64,000 nucleotides of DNA from Sphingomonas sp. 1F27F7B (GTDB lineage: Bacteria; Pseudomonadota; Alphaproteobacteria; Sphingomonadales; Sphingomonadaceae). Positions 1-9,935 of the stretch are shown one piece after another (position 1 is the first letter of the stretch; the number at the start of each line of letters is the position of its first letter). The position numbers and the translations under genes were made by a program. Location of the stretch: the NCBI RefSeq assembly GCF_005503355.1, contig NZ_SCMK01000022.1, positions 23,314 through 87,313 of the forward strand, in the 5' to 3' direction. Below the pieces are notes generated by a model that did no database searches, had not been told where the DNA came from, and worked only from the letters and a program-made list of their open reading frames with translations.

Positions 1-939
1 ATCCAGATCGCCTGCATGTTCCTGGCCTGGGCGCTGGTGCTTCTCGCCTTCTTCATCCTCGCCATCCAGCTCTTCGTCACGCTCATCGAGTTCAAGCTGA
101 CAACGCTCGCCGGCTTCGTGCTGATCCCGTTCGGCCTGTTCGGCAAATCGGCCTTCATGGCCGAGCGCGTGCTTGGCAACGTGATCTCGTCCGGGATCAA
201 GGTCTTGGTGCTGGCCGTCATCATCGGCATCGGCTCGACGCTCTTCTCCGAATTCACGTCCGGTTTCGGCGGCCAGAACCCCTCGATTGATGAAGCGATG
301 GCGATCGTGCTGGCCGCTCTGTCGCTACTCGGTCTTGGCATCTTCGGTCCCGGCATCGCCAGCGGGATCGTCTCAGGCGGTCCTCAACTCAGCGCCGGCG
401 CCGCCGTCGGGACGGGCCTTGCCGCCGGTGGCATGGTCGCTCTCGGCGCCGGCGCCGTCGGCGCGGCCGCATCCGGCGGTGCCGCACTGGCTGGTGGCGC
501 CGCCGCCGCCGCCCGGGGCGGCGCCGCGCTCGCGGGTGGCGCATCGACCGCATACAGCCTTGGCGCAGCCGGACAGTCCGGTGCAGCCGGCGTCGCTTCC
601 GGGCTCGGCGGGGTCGCCCGCGCCGGCGGCAGCGCCGCCGTGTCGCCGCTGCGCCGTGCCGCGTCGCGCGCTGCCGAAAGCATGCGTTCCAGCTTCAGCG
701 CTGGCGGCAAGGCGGCATTCGAAGCCACAGGCGGAACTTCCACCATGGGCTCGATCGGCGGTGATGCCGCCGGCGACGGAGCAGCGCCCGCGCGCGCTGG
801 CGGCGCTCCGGCCTGGGCGCAACGCATGCGGCGCTCCCAACACATGACCCACGCCGCGCAGGCCACAGCCCATGCCGTTCGCTCAGGCGACGCACATGGC
901 GGTGGCTCGTCCGTCAACCTGTCCGAAGGCGATCGCTGA
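1..939 (+). CDS. trbL: P-type conjugative transfer protein TrbL (5' end cut by window)
   Basis: Polytopic inner-membrane component of the conjugative type IV secretion apparatus (VirB6-like). The open frame runs in from base 1, so the N-terminus is missing. The visible part has hydrophobic segments in its first ~120 residues, then a long Gly/Ala-rich low-complexity tail typical of TrbL C-termini. Its stop overlaps the trbF start (TGATG), and trbF-trbG-trbI follow in the standard trb order. The family call rests on this order plus the membrane/Gly-Ala architecture. Without the N-terminal half, distinction from other VirB6-like proteins depends mainly on context. Confidence 0.85.
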   Translation: MQIACMFLAWALVLLAFFILAIQLFVTLIEFKLTTLAGFVLIPFGLFGKSAFMAERVLGNVISSGIKVLVLAVIIGIGSTLFSEFTSGFGGQNPSIDEAMAIVLAALSLLGLGIFGPGIASGIVSGGPQLSAGAAVGTGLAAGGMVALGAGAVGAAASGGAALAGGAAAAARGGAALAGGASTAYSLGAAGQSGAAGVASGLGGVARAGGSAAVSPLRRAASRAAESMRSSFSAGGKAAFEATGGTSTMGSIGGDAAGDGAAPARAGGAPAWAQRMRRSQHMTHAAQATAHAVRSGDAHGGGSSVNLSEGDR

Positions 940-1618
940 TGTTCAAACGACCCTCTACCCATTACGGCAAGGCCCCCGAGCCGGAGACGCCTTATCAGCG
1001 CGCCGCCCAAGTTTGGGACGAGCGCATCGGCGCATCACGCATCCAGGCCAAAAATTGGCGATTGATGGCGTTTGGCTCGTTGCTCCTGTCAGCCGGATTC
1101 GCCACCGCGCTCGTCGTACAGTCAGCCCGCGGGACCATCGTGCCCTGGGTGGTCCAAGTCGACCGGCTCGGCCAGGCGCAAGCGGTTTCCCCCGCTCAGG
1201 CGGACTATCGTCCGACCGATCCGCAAATCGCCTTTCACCTCGCGCGCTTCATCGAGCAGGTCCGATCGATTCCCGCGGACGCCATCATCGTCCGCCAAAA
1301 CTGGCTACGAGCTTACGATTTCACGACCGACCGCGGCGCTGCAGCCCTGAACGACTACGCGCGGTCGAACGACCCGTTCGCAAAGGTAGGCCGTCAGCAG
1401 ATCGCCGTCGATGTCTCCAGCGTCATTCGCGCGTCACCCGACAGCTTTCGCGTTGCCTGGGTCGAGCGCCGCTACGAAAACGGCCAACTCGCCGAGACCA
1501 CGCGCTGGACCGCGATCCTGACGATCGTGGTCCAGATCCCCCGCAACGCCGATCGCCTCCGAGCGAACCCGCTCGGCATCTACGTCAACGCAATAAATTG
1601 GTCACGGGAGCTTGGGCA

Positions 1619-1622
<4 letters not shown>
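939..1622 (+). CDS. trbF: Conjugal transfer protein TrbF
   Basis: VirB8-like inner-membrane scaffold of the mating-pair formation channel. The 227-residue protein has a short cytoplasmic N-terminus (phrase ETPYQRAAQVWDERIGASR), one transmembrane helix at about residues 42-62, and a periplasmic domain containing PWVVQVDRLGQA, as usual for TrbF. Length matches the family. The ATG at 939 overlaps the trbL stop, and its TGA overlaps the trbG ATG (ATGA), so translational coupling through the operon is likely. Confidence 0.93.
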
Positions 1623-2664
<1,042 letters not shown>

Positions 2665-2668
<4 letters not shown>

Positions 2669-3885
2669 GCGAGAACCCTCTCCGGAATGAGGATGCGCCC
2701 AACGACGACGCGCAGCCGTTGACCGGCGAACCGGCCAGCGCGGCGCCGATGCGGCTGCGCGCGGATCCACCCCGCGTCACCCGGCTATCGCGCAAGGTCC
2801 TGGCTGGCGTGGGCCTCGTCGCGAGCCTCGGCCTCGGTGGCGCCTTGATCTACGCGCTTCAAACCCGCGACAGCGGCCGACCCAATGAGGAACTCTACTC
2901 GACCGAGAATCGCTCGACGGCTGACGGGCTCGCGGGCCTGCCGCGCGATTACAGCGGTGTTCCTCGGCTCGGTCCACCGCTTCCCGGCGATCTCGGCCGG
3001 CCGATGCTCAGCCCGGCGAACGGCGGACAGCCTGTTCCGGCCCCTGGCATCGCGACTCCGAATCCCGGGCTTAGTCAAGAGGAGCAGCGGCGCCTTCAGG
3101 AAATCGAAACCGCCCGGACCAGCCGGCTGTTCTCCGGGTCGGAGTCCCGCGTCGGTGCCCCCGCAACAACGCCGGCCGTCGTGCCTCCGCCGACGCCAAA
3201 CCTCGCCAGCCTCGGGCTCGCGCCGCCGCCGGCAACGCCTTCGGCCCAGGATCGTCAGAACGCCTTCCTCAATGCCGCGCCCGATCGCAGGACGGTGGCG
3301 CCCGATCGAGTCGTCGCGCCGCTGTCTCCGAACGTTCTGCAAGCCGGCGCCGTCATCTCGGCTGCGCTCATCACCGGAATTCGTTCCGATCTACCTGGAC
3401 AGATCACGGCGCAGGTCACCGAGAACATCTACGACAGCCCGACCGGGCGAATCCTTCTCGTGCCGCAGGGCACGCGCGTCGTGGGCCAGTACGACAACAG
3501 CGTGCAATTCGGACAGAGCCGCGTGCTCTTGGTCTGGAACCGGCTGATTTTCCCGAACGGTCGTTCGATCGTGCTAGAACGCCAACCCGGAGCTGACTCC
3601 CAAGGATTTGCCGGCCTTCAAGATGGCGTGGACTACCACTGGTGGGATCTCGCCAGGGCCGCTGGTCTGTCCACACTCCTCAACGTCGGTGCTGAACTCG
3701 CCGTCGATGATCAAGACCGGCTGCTGCGAGCCATCCGCAATGGTGGCCAGGACACGATCAACGATGCCGGTCAGCAGATCGTTCGCCGCCAGCTTAACGT
3801 CGCTCCGACGCTCACGATCCGGCCGGGCTTCCCGGTCAGGGTGATCGTGACGCGGGATCTGGTACTCGAACCATATGGAGGGTGA
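2665..3885 (+). CDS. trbI: Conjugal transfer protein TrbI
   Basis: VirB10-like energy-sensing channel protein spanning the inner and outer membranes. It uses a GTG start overlapping the trbG stop (GTGA). The 406-residue protein has a cytoplasmic N-terminus, one transmembrane helix at about residues 45-65, a long Pro/Ala-rich periplasmic linker (residues ~85-210), and a C-terminal VirB10 beta domain with the characteristic phrases ISAALITGIRSDLPGQ, YDSPTGRILLVPQGTR and GFPVRVIVTRDLVL. Last gene of the recognisable channel set in this window. Confidence 0.94.
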
Positions 3886-3887
3886 TC

Positions 3888-4112
3888 ATGGCGAAGCTCA
3901 AGCTTGGCGCGCTCTTGGAAGACAAGGCTGTTAAGGTGTCGCTCGAACTGCCGGCCTCGCTGCATCGCGACTTGGTGCTCTACGCGGAGGTCCTGGGGCG
4001 CGAACAGCGGCAAACCATTTCAGATCCGATCAAGCTCATAGCGCCGATGTTGCAGCGTTTCATCGCGACCGATCGCGCGTTCACAGCCGCCAGGAAGTCA
4101 GCTCCGGACTGA
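3888..4112 (+). CDS. DUF2274 domain protein, trb-associated
   Basis: Small protein (74 residues from the ATG at 3888) that commonly follows trbI in alphaproteobacterial trb clusters. The sequence KVSLELPASLHRDLVLYAEVL and the C-terminal APMLQRFIATDRAF are typical of DUF2274. The amphipathic pattern resembles a ribbon-helix-helix-type fold, but its function is not established. A GTG at 3882 overlaps the trbI stop, but the ATG at 3888 has a good GGAGG at 3877-3881, so it is preferred. Confidence 0.85.
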   Translation: MAKLKLGALLEDKAVKVSLELPASLHRDLVLYAEVLGREQRQTISDPIKLIAPMLQRFIATDRAFTAARKSAPD

Positions 4113-4126
4113 CGGGGACGACCCCA

Positions 4127-4396
4127 TCAGTATATTCCGTGTATGACGCGAACAGCGGTGCTAACCAAAAGCAGCCACAGCGCCTCGTCCCAATGGTTGA
4201 ACCCATCACGCCTCAGGAATTTCTCACGGAGCGTGATTGCAAAGACGGCGCTACAGATCGAGTAAAGCGAGAGCACGAGCGACACCATTGGGAAATAATG
4301 CGCCCGGCCGTATAGCCCAATAATAGAGGAGACGCAGAGTTTTGTAGCGAAGCGCCGAAGCGTCAGGCGCGACTCCGCGTCTAGATGCGGCATCAT
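4127..4396 (-). CDS. Small membrane protein, unknown function
   Basis: 89-residue frame with two hydrophobic stretches (MVSLVLSLYSICSAVFAI and ALWLLLVSTAVRVIHGIY) separated by a charged loop, consistent with a two-helix membrane protein. It is convergent with the end of the trb module (14 nt gap) and lies downstream of the porin gene on the same strand. I do not recognise a family. It may be a real small gene at the edge of the conjugative element or a remnant. Confidence 0.4.
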   Translation of the reverse strand: MMPHLDAESRLTLRRFATKLCVSSIIGLYGRAHYFPMVSLVLSLYSICSAVFAITLREKFLRRDGFNHWDEALWLLLVSTAVRVIHGIY

Positions 4397-4482
4397 GAAT
4401 GCTCGCTGCCATCATCGCGCCAACTATGCGTTCGCGGGTCCCATCGATCAGCTCGCACGTGCGCGATAGCGCGGTGCGGCCT

Positions 4483-5721
4483 TCAAAAAAGTATGCCTGT
4501 CTCGATCAGCGCGCGCAGCTGATCGCGTCGATCGAAGTCACGACCGAAGCCAAAGCCCGCCTCGAGGTTCCCGATCCGAGTGTACGACACCTCTCCTCGC
4601 GCGAAGAATATGCCTTTCTGATAAGTCGGCGTTAAGGTCAGCGACCAGGCACTGCTTCCGGGACCATAAAGCAAGTTCGTTGGCGCACACGACGCGTCCG
4701 ATCCGCATCTTCCCCCGCTAGTCTTCAGATACTCAGCCCGCGCGCCGAGCGACCACTCCTTGTCGATCGCGTATTTAACGAGCAGCGCCCCGCCGTAGGT
4801 ATCGGCGGAACGATTGATGCCGAGCTGATCATCGCGGCCAACGTGGCTGTATTGGAGATACGGCGTCAGCGTGAGCGGACCGCTCGTATGGGTGTAAATG
4901 AGATTGAAAATGCTGCTATTGTTCTGCGCCAAAGGCGTCGCGAAGGAGGATTTGTCATTACGCGATAGCGCACCAGCGCCGACGAAGCTCAGCGAATTCG
5001 AGGAATCAAACGCGTAGGAAAGCGTGCCCGAGAGCCAGTTCAGCTTTCCCGAAAAGTAGCCGTCGTTAAGCGAGACCGCCGCACTGACGGCTCCCTTGGC
5101 GTAGTTCACTTGGACGCCGCGGCTGATGGCCGGCTCCTGATTCCACAGCAAGCCGCGCTCGATATTGACGTTTTGGAAGGTGAACGTCGACTCCGCGCCG
5201 ACCATCGTCGGCAGTAATCCGGCAGACACGGATAGTTCGGGCGATATCACCGCTTTCGCGTACGCCACCGGAACCGGACCAAAAAGCTGTTCTGTCGCTT
5301 CGGTCGCCTTCAGGTAAGACGTACCCAGCGAAGGGATGGAGTAAATGCCCGTCTGAACATAGAACTGTAGCGGGCCCCGGGTCGTTTGAAACTGGACTTG
5401 CGCGTTGCTGATATCGACGAAGCCATCGCGGTTGCCGATCCCGCCGGCGTGCGTTGCATTGGTCTGCGCGACGCCGATGCCCGTCACTTGGCCCGACACC
5501 AGAACCTGACCGAACGGTCCTGCCTCAAGCGCGATGGCGTCAGGATTAGGGACGAGGGGGCCAGCAAAACTGGGTGCCGGAACCGGATCTGCATATGCCG
5601 CGCTCGCGCCGAAGAACGTAGCGCACGCCACTCCAAGAGCCAGGGTCGAGGGCGATGTCAACCACCGTTTGTGTCGCGGCGTCGACTTGCGAATAGCAGA
5701 GAAATCGGCAGGTCCGGGCAT
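4483..5721 (-). CDS. Outer-membrane beta-barrel porin (OmpL/BBP2-like)
   Basis: Predicted outer-membrane channel of ~412 residues. A Sec signal peptide (ALGVACATFFGASAAYA) ends at AYA|DP. The mature chain consists of alternating aromatic/polar beta strands typical of single-chain barrels, and it ends in hydrophobic ...IETGILF with the C-terminal Phe that BAM substrates use. Upstream in-frame codons to 5760 exist, but the ATG at 5721 has a GGGGA about 6 nt ahead and directly precedes the leader. It faces the LysR gene and the kdp operon, and its upstream DNA shares a 13-nt motif with the kdp leader (see findings). The transported solute is unknown. Confidence 0.8.
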   Translation of the reverse strand: MPGPADFSAIRKSTPRHKRWLTSPSTLALGVACATFFGASAAYADPVPAPSFAGPLVPNPDAIALEAGPFGQVLVSGQVTGIGVAQTNATHAGGIGNRDGFVDISNAQVQFQTTRGPLQFYVQTGIYSIPSLGTSYLKATEATEQLFGPVPVAYAKAVISPELSVSAGLLPTMVGAESTFTFQNVNIERGLLWNQEPAISRGVQVNYAKGAVSAAVSLNDGYFSGKLNWLSGTLSYAFDSSNSLSFVGAGALSRNDKSSFATPLAQNNSSIFNLIYTHTSGPLTLTPYLQYSHVGRDDQLGINRSADTYGGALLVKYAIDKEWSLGARAEYLKTSGGRCGSDASCAPTNLLYGPGSSAWSLTLTPTYQKGIFFARGEVSYTRIGNLEAGFGFGRDFDRRDQLRALIETGILF

Positions 5722-5774
5722 ATTGCATCCCCATTTGATTGGGCAGATGCAGCGAAGCACTAATTTTACGCGTA

Positions 5775-5787
5775 TAAAGGCGGCGCT
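5775..5787 (-). promoter_or_regulatory. 13-nt motif shared with kdp leader
   Basis: AGCGCCGCCTTTA (reading the minus strand) lies 54-66 nt upstream of the porin ATG at 5721. The identical 13-mer occurs on the plus strand at 7111-7123, ahead of kdpF. Candidate operator, possibly for KdpE. This is inference from the repeat alone. Confidence 0.4.
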
Positions 5788-5900
5788 TTATCTGACGCTG
5801 GGACGTAAGGATCGCATATATATTTGGGAGGGATCGGCACTGTTTGACGCCGCTTAGACCGCCTGGCGGTAATGGAACTCAGGAACGGCGGCTTCGACCA

Positions 5901-6797
5901 TTATGCAGTAGCTGCTTGCCCGGACGTCAAGCTCAGCAGCCGACGAAAGGGCGGGTTGTCGTTCTCGGTCGACCAGACCGCCGAGAAGGGCACCGCACAA
6001 CCTTCGAGCCTCCGATAGGTGATGCCGGGGAACGCCGTCTCCGCGACCGATTGGCTTGCTATCGAGATGCCCCTGCCAATCGCAACCAACTGCATCAGGG
6101 TCTGTGACGACACCCGGTCACGCTGTATCCGTGGCGAATATCCAATAGAGGAGAGGTGCCGGAAAACGAACGCTTCGATATCGCGTCCCGGCGTAGCTTC
6201 GGTCACCAGGAACTGCTTCAGCCGGATGTCACTCCACGCGATTTCGCTCTTCTTCGTGAGTGCATCACTCTCCGGCAAGACGACGAACACATCCTCGCTC
6301 CACAGCCGTTTGGTGGCGAGGCTTCCAGTGTCAAGCGGCGCGGCCATGAACGCGATATCGAGATTGCCGCGCTCCAGGTCCTCGAAGAGCTGTGTATGTG
6401 TGCCTTCCACAAACTCAAGCTGCACCGCTTCATGCTGCCGACAAAAGCGAATAAGGAGCTCCCCGAGAAACCCGGTTGCGAGCGGGGATGACAGGCCGAC
6501 GCGAACCGTACCGGACCTGCCGCGACCTATCGTGCCGACATCGCCTACCGCGCGATCAATCTCGTTCAGCGCGGCTTCGGCATGCTCGACAAAAATCGAG
6601 CCAGCTTGCGTTAGCGAAACGCCCGACCTCTTGCGAAGAAATAGGCTGGAGCCCAGCCCGTCCTCCAAGTTTCTGACCTGTCGACTGATCGTCGACTCCC
6701 GCACCCCAAGGCGTGAGGATGCCTTGCGAAAGCTTCCAAACCGGGCGGCCGTCACAACGTATCGTATGTGCCTAAGTTCTAGCTCAAATGCCTTCAC
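5901..6797 (-). CDS. LysR-family transcriptional regulator
   Basis: 298-residue LTTR of normal length. The N-terminal winged HTH (RHIRYVVTAARFGSFRKAS, STISRQVRNLEDGLGSSLF) is followed by a linker helix and a substrate-binding domain (VRVGLSSPLATGFLGELL, NLDIAFMAAP, QTLMQLVAIGRGISIAS). It lies between the porin gene and the kdp operon on the minus strand. Its upstream region carries GACATAAGGATCGCG, similar to GACGTAAGGATCGCA ahead of the porin, which could be a common regulator site. The inducer and targets are unknown. Confidence 0.9.
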   Translation of the reverse strand: MKAFELELRHIRYVVTAARFGSFRKASSRLGVRESTISRQVRNLEDGLGSSLFLRKRSGVSLTQAGSIFVEHAEAALNEIDRAVGDVGTIGRGRSGTVRVGLSSPLATGFLGELLIRFCRQHEAVQLEFVEGTHTQLFEDLERGNLDIAFMAAPLDTGSLATKRLWSEDVFVVLPESDALTKKSEIAWSDIRLKQFLVTEATPGRDIEAFVFRHLSSIGYSPRIQRDRVSSQTLMQLVAIGRGISIASQSVAETAFPGITYRRLEGCAVPFSAVWSTENDNPPFRRLLSLTSGQAATA

Positions 6798-7299
6798 CGC
6801 CGGAGGGGCCGAGCTGTGCAGCGATGTTGGCGGGGATGGAAGCTACAGCGCATCTCGGCGTTACCTGTGATTGGAACGCGTCGAGTCGAACGCGATGCTA
6901 TAGGAAGCTGCTTACCCCGCGTGACATAAGGATCGCGTAGAGTTTCGGGGGCGACCGCAAAGACCGCGTAAGACGCAGCCCTCATTCGCCAGTTCGAAAG
7001 CCTACTCTACTTCACTCGCATTCATCTATTCATGACCGGCCAAGAAGCGTCGCAGGCGGTAGCTGTGACATGCTTCCTTACGCCATCCTTATACACCGGC
7101 GTAAAAACTCAGCGCCGCCTTTACGTGCAACGTCTTAAAGGCGTCCCGCAGACTGACACTAAACTGGAGCTGCAGCCAAAATGCTCAGCAACTTTCTGGC
7201 CGAGAAGCCGAGATCTGCGCGTCTACTGAGCCGCGTGCGTCCGCGCTCGCGCACGCAGAGACGATCTTTCGGCGTCGTCGCGCTGTTTGGAGAATCCTC
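6798..7299. other. 500-nt intergenic region between lysR and kdpF
   Basis: No convincing gene; a 65-codon frame at 7032-7229 has no family signal. The region should hold the lysR promoter and the kdp promoter. Visible elements are GACATAAGGATCGCG near 6923, the 13-nt motif at 7111-7123, and an imperfect inverted repeat TTTACG-TGCAA-CGTcTTAAA at about 7121-7138, a plausible regulator site. Confidence 0.5.
7111..7123 (+). promoter_or_regulatory. 13-nt motif shared with porin promoter region
   Basis: AGCGCCGCCTTTA, identical to the minus-strand copy at 5775-5787 and located about 180 nt before kdpF. It overlaps the imperfect inverted repeat that begins TTTACG. It may be a KdpE operator joining the kdp operon and the porin in one regulon (inference). 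Confidence 0.4.
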
Positions 7300-7395
7300 G
7301 TGACCGAAACCCTCATGATTGGTCTGGCCGGCGCCTGCGCGGTCGGCCTCTTCATCTACCTTTTCTACGCCCTCATGAAGCCTGAGCGCTTCTGA
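7300..7395 (+). CDS. kdpF: K+-transporting ATPase small subunit KdpF
   Basis: A 31-residue, single-helix peptide starting at GTG 7300. It contains VGLFIYLFYALMKPERF, and the ending YALxxPERF is the hallmark of KdpF, the lipid-like stabilising subunit of the KdpFABC pump. It is first in the operon. A shorter ATG start at 7315 (MIGLAGACAV...) would also leave a complete KdpF, so the exact start is open. Confidence 0.85.
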   Translation: MTETLMIGLAGACAVGLFIYLFYALMKPERF

Positions 7396-7431
7396 GCATC
7401 AACGATCCATTCTAACCGGCAGGTGGCAAAT

Positions 7432-7515
7432 ATGGGCGACCTCATCTTCGTAGCGGTAACGCTCGGATTCTTCGCAATCACAGCAGGGTTCATCGTGGCC
7501 CTCGATCGAATTTGA
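7432..7515 (+). CDS. Small single-helix membrane peptide in kdp operon
   Basis: 27-residue peptide with an AGGTGG ribosome-binding site a few bases upstream. It is almost entirely one hydrophobic helix (LIFVAVTLGFFAITAGFIVA) ending LDRI. It sits between kdpF and kdpA, 10 nt before the kdpA ATG. Similar tiny ORFs accompany kdp operons in other bacteria, but no function is established. It could be a second small Kdp subunit or a translation-coupling leader. Confidence 0.6.
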   Translation: MGDLIFVAVTLGFFAITAGFIVALDRI

Positions 7516-7525
7516 GGGGGCTCTG

Positions 7526-9229
7526 ATGGGATACGATCTGAATCAATTCATCGTCGTTCTGGCGATCATGACGGGCCTCGTCTTTGTGACTGGCCCGTGG
7601 CTCAAGCGCATCTTCACCGCGCCTGGACACAATATTATCGAGCGCGGCACCTACCGGTTGCTGGGAGTCGATCCCGCCGAGCCGATGTCTTGGAAACGCT
7701 ATGGCGCGGTGCTGCTCCTCAGCAACGCCGCCATGATGCTGCTCGGCTACCTGATTTTGCGTATCCAGCAACTTCTGCCCGGCGATTCGCTCGGTCGCTC
7801 TTCGCAGACACCCGACCTCGCGTTCAACACCGTCGCCTCGTTCATCACCAATACCAACTGGCAGGCCTATTCTGGCGAAACGAGCCTCTCGAACCTGTCG
7901 CAGATGGCGGTCATCACCTTCCTGATGACCGTCAGCGCCGCGACCGGCGTTGCCGCCGCGGGCGGCTTCATCCGGGGCCTTAGCCGCAAGAGCGCCGGCG
8001 ACATCGGCAATTATTGGGTCGACTTCACGCGCGTCACCTACCGCCTGCTGCTCCCGTTCTGCTTCGTCCTTGCGCTCATCTATGTGTGGCAGGGCATGCC
8101 GCAGACGCTGACGGCCGACACGGTGGTCACGACGCTCGAAGGCGCTCGCCAGCAACTCATCATCGGGCCGGTGGCCAGTCTCGAGACCATCAAGCACATC
8201 GGCACCAACGGCGGTGGCTTCTTCGGCATGAACGCCGCGCATCCGTTTGAAAACCCGACACCGCTCACCAACACGCTGCACATCCTGAGCATGTTGTTGA
8301 TCCCGTCGGCCCTGACCTACGTCTTCGGATCGATGATCGCCAACCGCAAGCAGGGTTGGTCGTTCTTCGCCGCCTTCTTCGTCATGTTCCTCGGTTTCCT
8401 AGCGCTGGTCTACGGCGCCGAGCATGCGGGCAATCCGATGCTCTCGCCGCTGGGAATTGATCAGGCGCAGACCGCAACGCTCGGCGGCGGCAACATGGAG
8501 GGTAAGGAACTTCGCTTCGGCATCGCGCAGACCAGCCTGTTCGTGACCACCACGACGGCGGCGACGACGGGATCGGTCGACTCGATGCACGCCTCGCTGA
8601 CGCCGCTTGGCGGCCTCGTCCCGATCGCCCAGATGATGCTCAACAACGTGTTCGGCGGCGATGGCGTCGGCCTCATCAATCTCGTCACCTATGCAATTCT
8701 GACCGTCTTCCTGGTCGGCATGATGATCGGGCGAACGCCCGAATTCCTCGGCAAGAAGGTCGAGGCGCGCGAGATGAAGTTCGTGATGCTGGCTGTTCTG
8801 GCCCATGCCTTCAGCATCCTCGGTTTCACGGCGCTCGCATGCGTCATGCCCTCCACCGTCGACAGTCTGGCCAACATGGGGCCCCACGGTTTCAGCGAAG
8901 TGCTCTACGCCTATACCTCGGGCACCGCCAACAACGGTTCGGCCTTCGCCGGCTTCAACGCCAACACGCCCTTCTTCAACACAACCATTGGGCTCGCGAT
9001 GCTGGTCGGGCGCTATCTGACCTTGCTGCCGATGCTGGCGGTCGCGGGCGTGATGGCGGCGAAGACGACGGTGCCGGCTGGCCCAGGGACGCTCTCGACC
9101 GCAACGCCGCTGTTCACAGGGCTTCTCGTGTTCGTGGTGTTGGTGGTCGGGGGTCTGACCTTCCTCCCCGCGCTCGCGCTCGGCCCGATCGTCGAGCATC
9201 TGCTGATGCTGTCTGGCACGACATTCTGA
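7526..9229 (+). CDS. kdpA: K+-transporting ATPase subunit A (KdpA)
   Basis: Potassium-translocating subunit of the Kdp P-type ATPase, descended from the SKT/Trk channel family. 567 residues, full length, with many transmembrane helices. Selectivity-filter regions are visible, including NTVASFITNTNWQAYSGE and TNGGGFFGMNAAHPFENP. Start ATG 7526 follows a GAGGGGG. The next gene is kdpC 10 nt downstream, not kdpB, which departs from the usual A-B-C order. Confidence 0.97.
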   Translation: MGYDLNQFIVVLAIMTGLVFVTGPWLKRIFTAPGHNIIERGTYRLLGVDPAEPMSWKRYGAVLLLSNAAMMLLGYLILRIQQLLPGDSLGRSSQTPDLAFNTVASFITNTNWQAYSGETSLSNLSQMAVITFLMTVSAATGVAAAGGFIRGLSRKSAGDIGNYWVDFTRVTYRLLLPFCFVLALIYVWQGMPQTLTADTVVTTLEGARQQLIIGPVASLETIKHIGTNGGGFFGMNAAHPFENPTPLTNTLHILSMLLIPSALTYVFGSMIANRKQGWSFFAAFFVMFLGFLALVYGAEHAGNPMLSPLGIDQAQTATLGGGNMEGKELRFGIAQTSLFVTTTTAATTGSVDSMHASLTPLGGLVPIAQMMLNNVFGGDGVGLINLVTYAILTVFLVGMMIGRTPEFLGKKVEAREMKFVMLAVLAHAFSILGFTALACVMPSTVDSLANMGPHGFSEVLYAYTSGTANNGSAFAGFNANTPFFNTTIGLAMLVGRYLTLLPMLAVAGVMAAKTTVPAGPGTLSTATPLFTGLLVFVVLVVGGLTFLPALALGPIVEHLLMLSGTTF

Positions 9230-9239
9230 GGACATCGCC

Positions 9240-9920
9240 ATGCACAACGATCAATCGACATCCGCCGACCTCTCTGCCACCTCCGCCTTCAAGGGCATCG
9301 CCCGGCCGGTGCTCGTTTCAGCCCTGCTATTCATGGTGGTGACAGGTCTGGCCTATCCGCTGGCGACAACCGGCGTCGCCAATCTGCTCTTCCCGAGCCA
9401 GGCTCAGGGAAGCCTGATCGAGAGAAACGGGCAGGCCATCGGGTCTCGCCAGATCGGACAATATTTCGCCCGCCCGGAATATTTCCATAGTCGGCCAAGC
9501 GCCACGTCGGGTCCCGACCCGCAGGACCCCTCCAAGACGGTCGACCAGCCGTATAACGCTGGAGCCAGCGCCGCGAGCAACCAGGGTGTCCTCAGCAAGA
9601 AGCTCCTCACCGCGGTCGAAGAGCGCGCCATCGCCTACCGTCAGGAGAACGGACTGGCGGCCAACGCCGCCGTTCCGGTCGACGCGGTGACCGCGTCCGG
9701 CTCAGGTCTCGACCCGCATATCTCGATCGCCAACGCCAACATCCAGGCGCAGCGGGTCGCTCGCGCCCGAGGGGTGGCGGTGGACCGCGTCCTGGCGCTG
9801 ATCAATGAGAATGTAGATCGACCGCAGTTCGGTCTGTTCGGCGACCCACGCGTCAATGTCCTTGCACTCAATCTCGCGCTCGACGCGGCTGCCGCGCCGG
9901 CCCGTCCGGCTGCCCAATAA
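9240..9920 (+). CDS. kdpC: K+-transporting ATPase subunit C (KdpC), placed before kdpB
   Basis: KdpC is the single-spanning periplasmic subunit that supports K+ capture by KdpA. 226 residues, somewhat longer than the ~190-residue enteric form because of an N-terminal extension and an insertion after the HSRPSAT motif. The transmembrane helix is around residues 24-46 (VLVSALLFMVVTGLAYPL). Conserved features are QAQGSLI, ARPEYFHSRPSAT and TASGSGLDPHIS. The gene sits between kdpA and kdpB, an unusual position. Confidence 0.96.
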   Translation: MHNDQSTSADLSATSAFKGIARPVLVSALLFMVVTGLAYPLATTGVANLLFPSQAQGSLIERNGQAIGSRQIGQYFARPEYFHSRPSATSGPDPQDPSKTVDQPYNAGASAASNQGVLSKKLLTAVEERAIAYRQENGLAANAAVPVDAVTASGSGLDPHISIANANIQAQRVARARGVAVDRVLALINENVDRPQFGLFGDPRVNVLALNLALDAAAAPARPAAQ

Positions 9921-9935
9921 AACCGAGGTGGCATC

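Noticed and set aside
872..1618. Long N-terminal extension of the trbG frame
   Set aside because: It overlaps trbF entirely; the ATG at 1619 has the operon-style overlap and a lipoprotein signal immediately after it.
7032..7229. 65-codon ORF between lysR and kdpF
   Set aside because: No family signal or membrane/soluble domain pattern, and it covers the likely regulatory sites of kdp.
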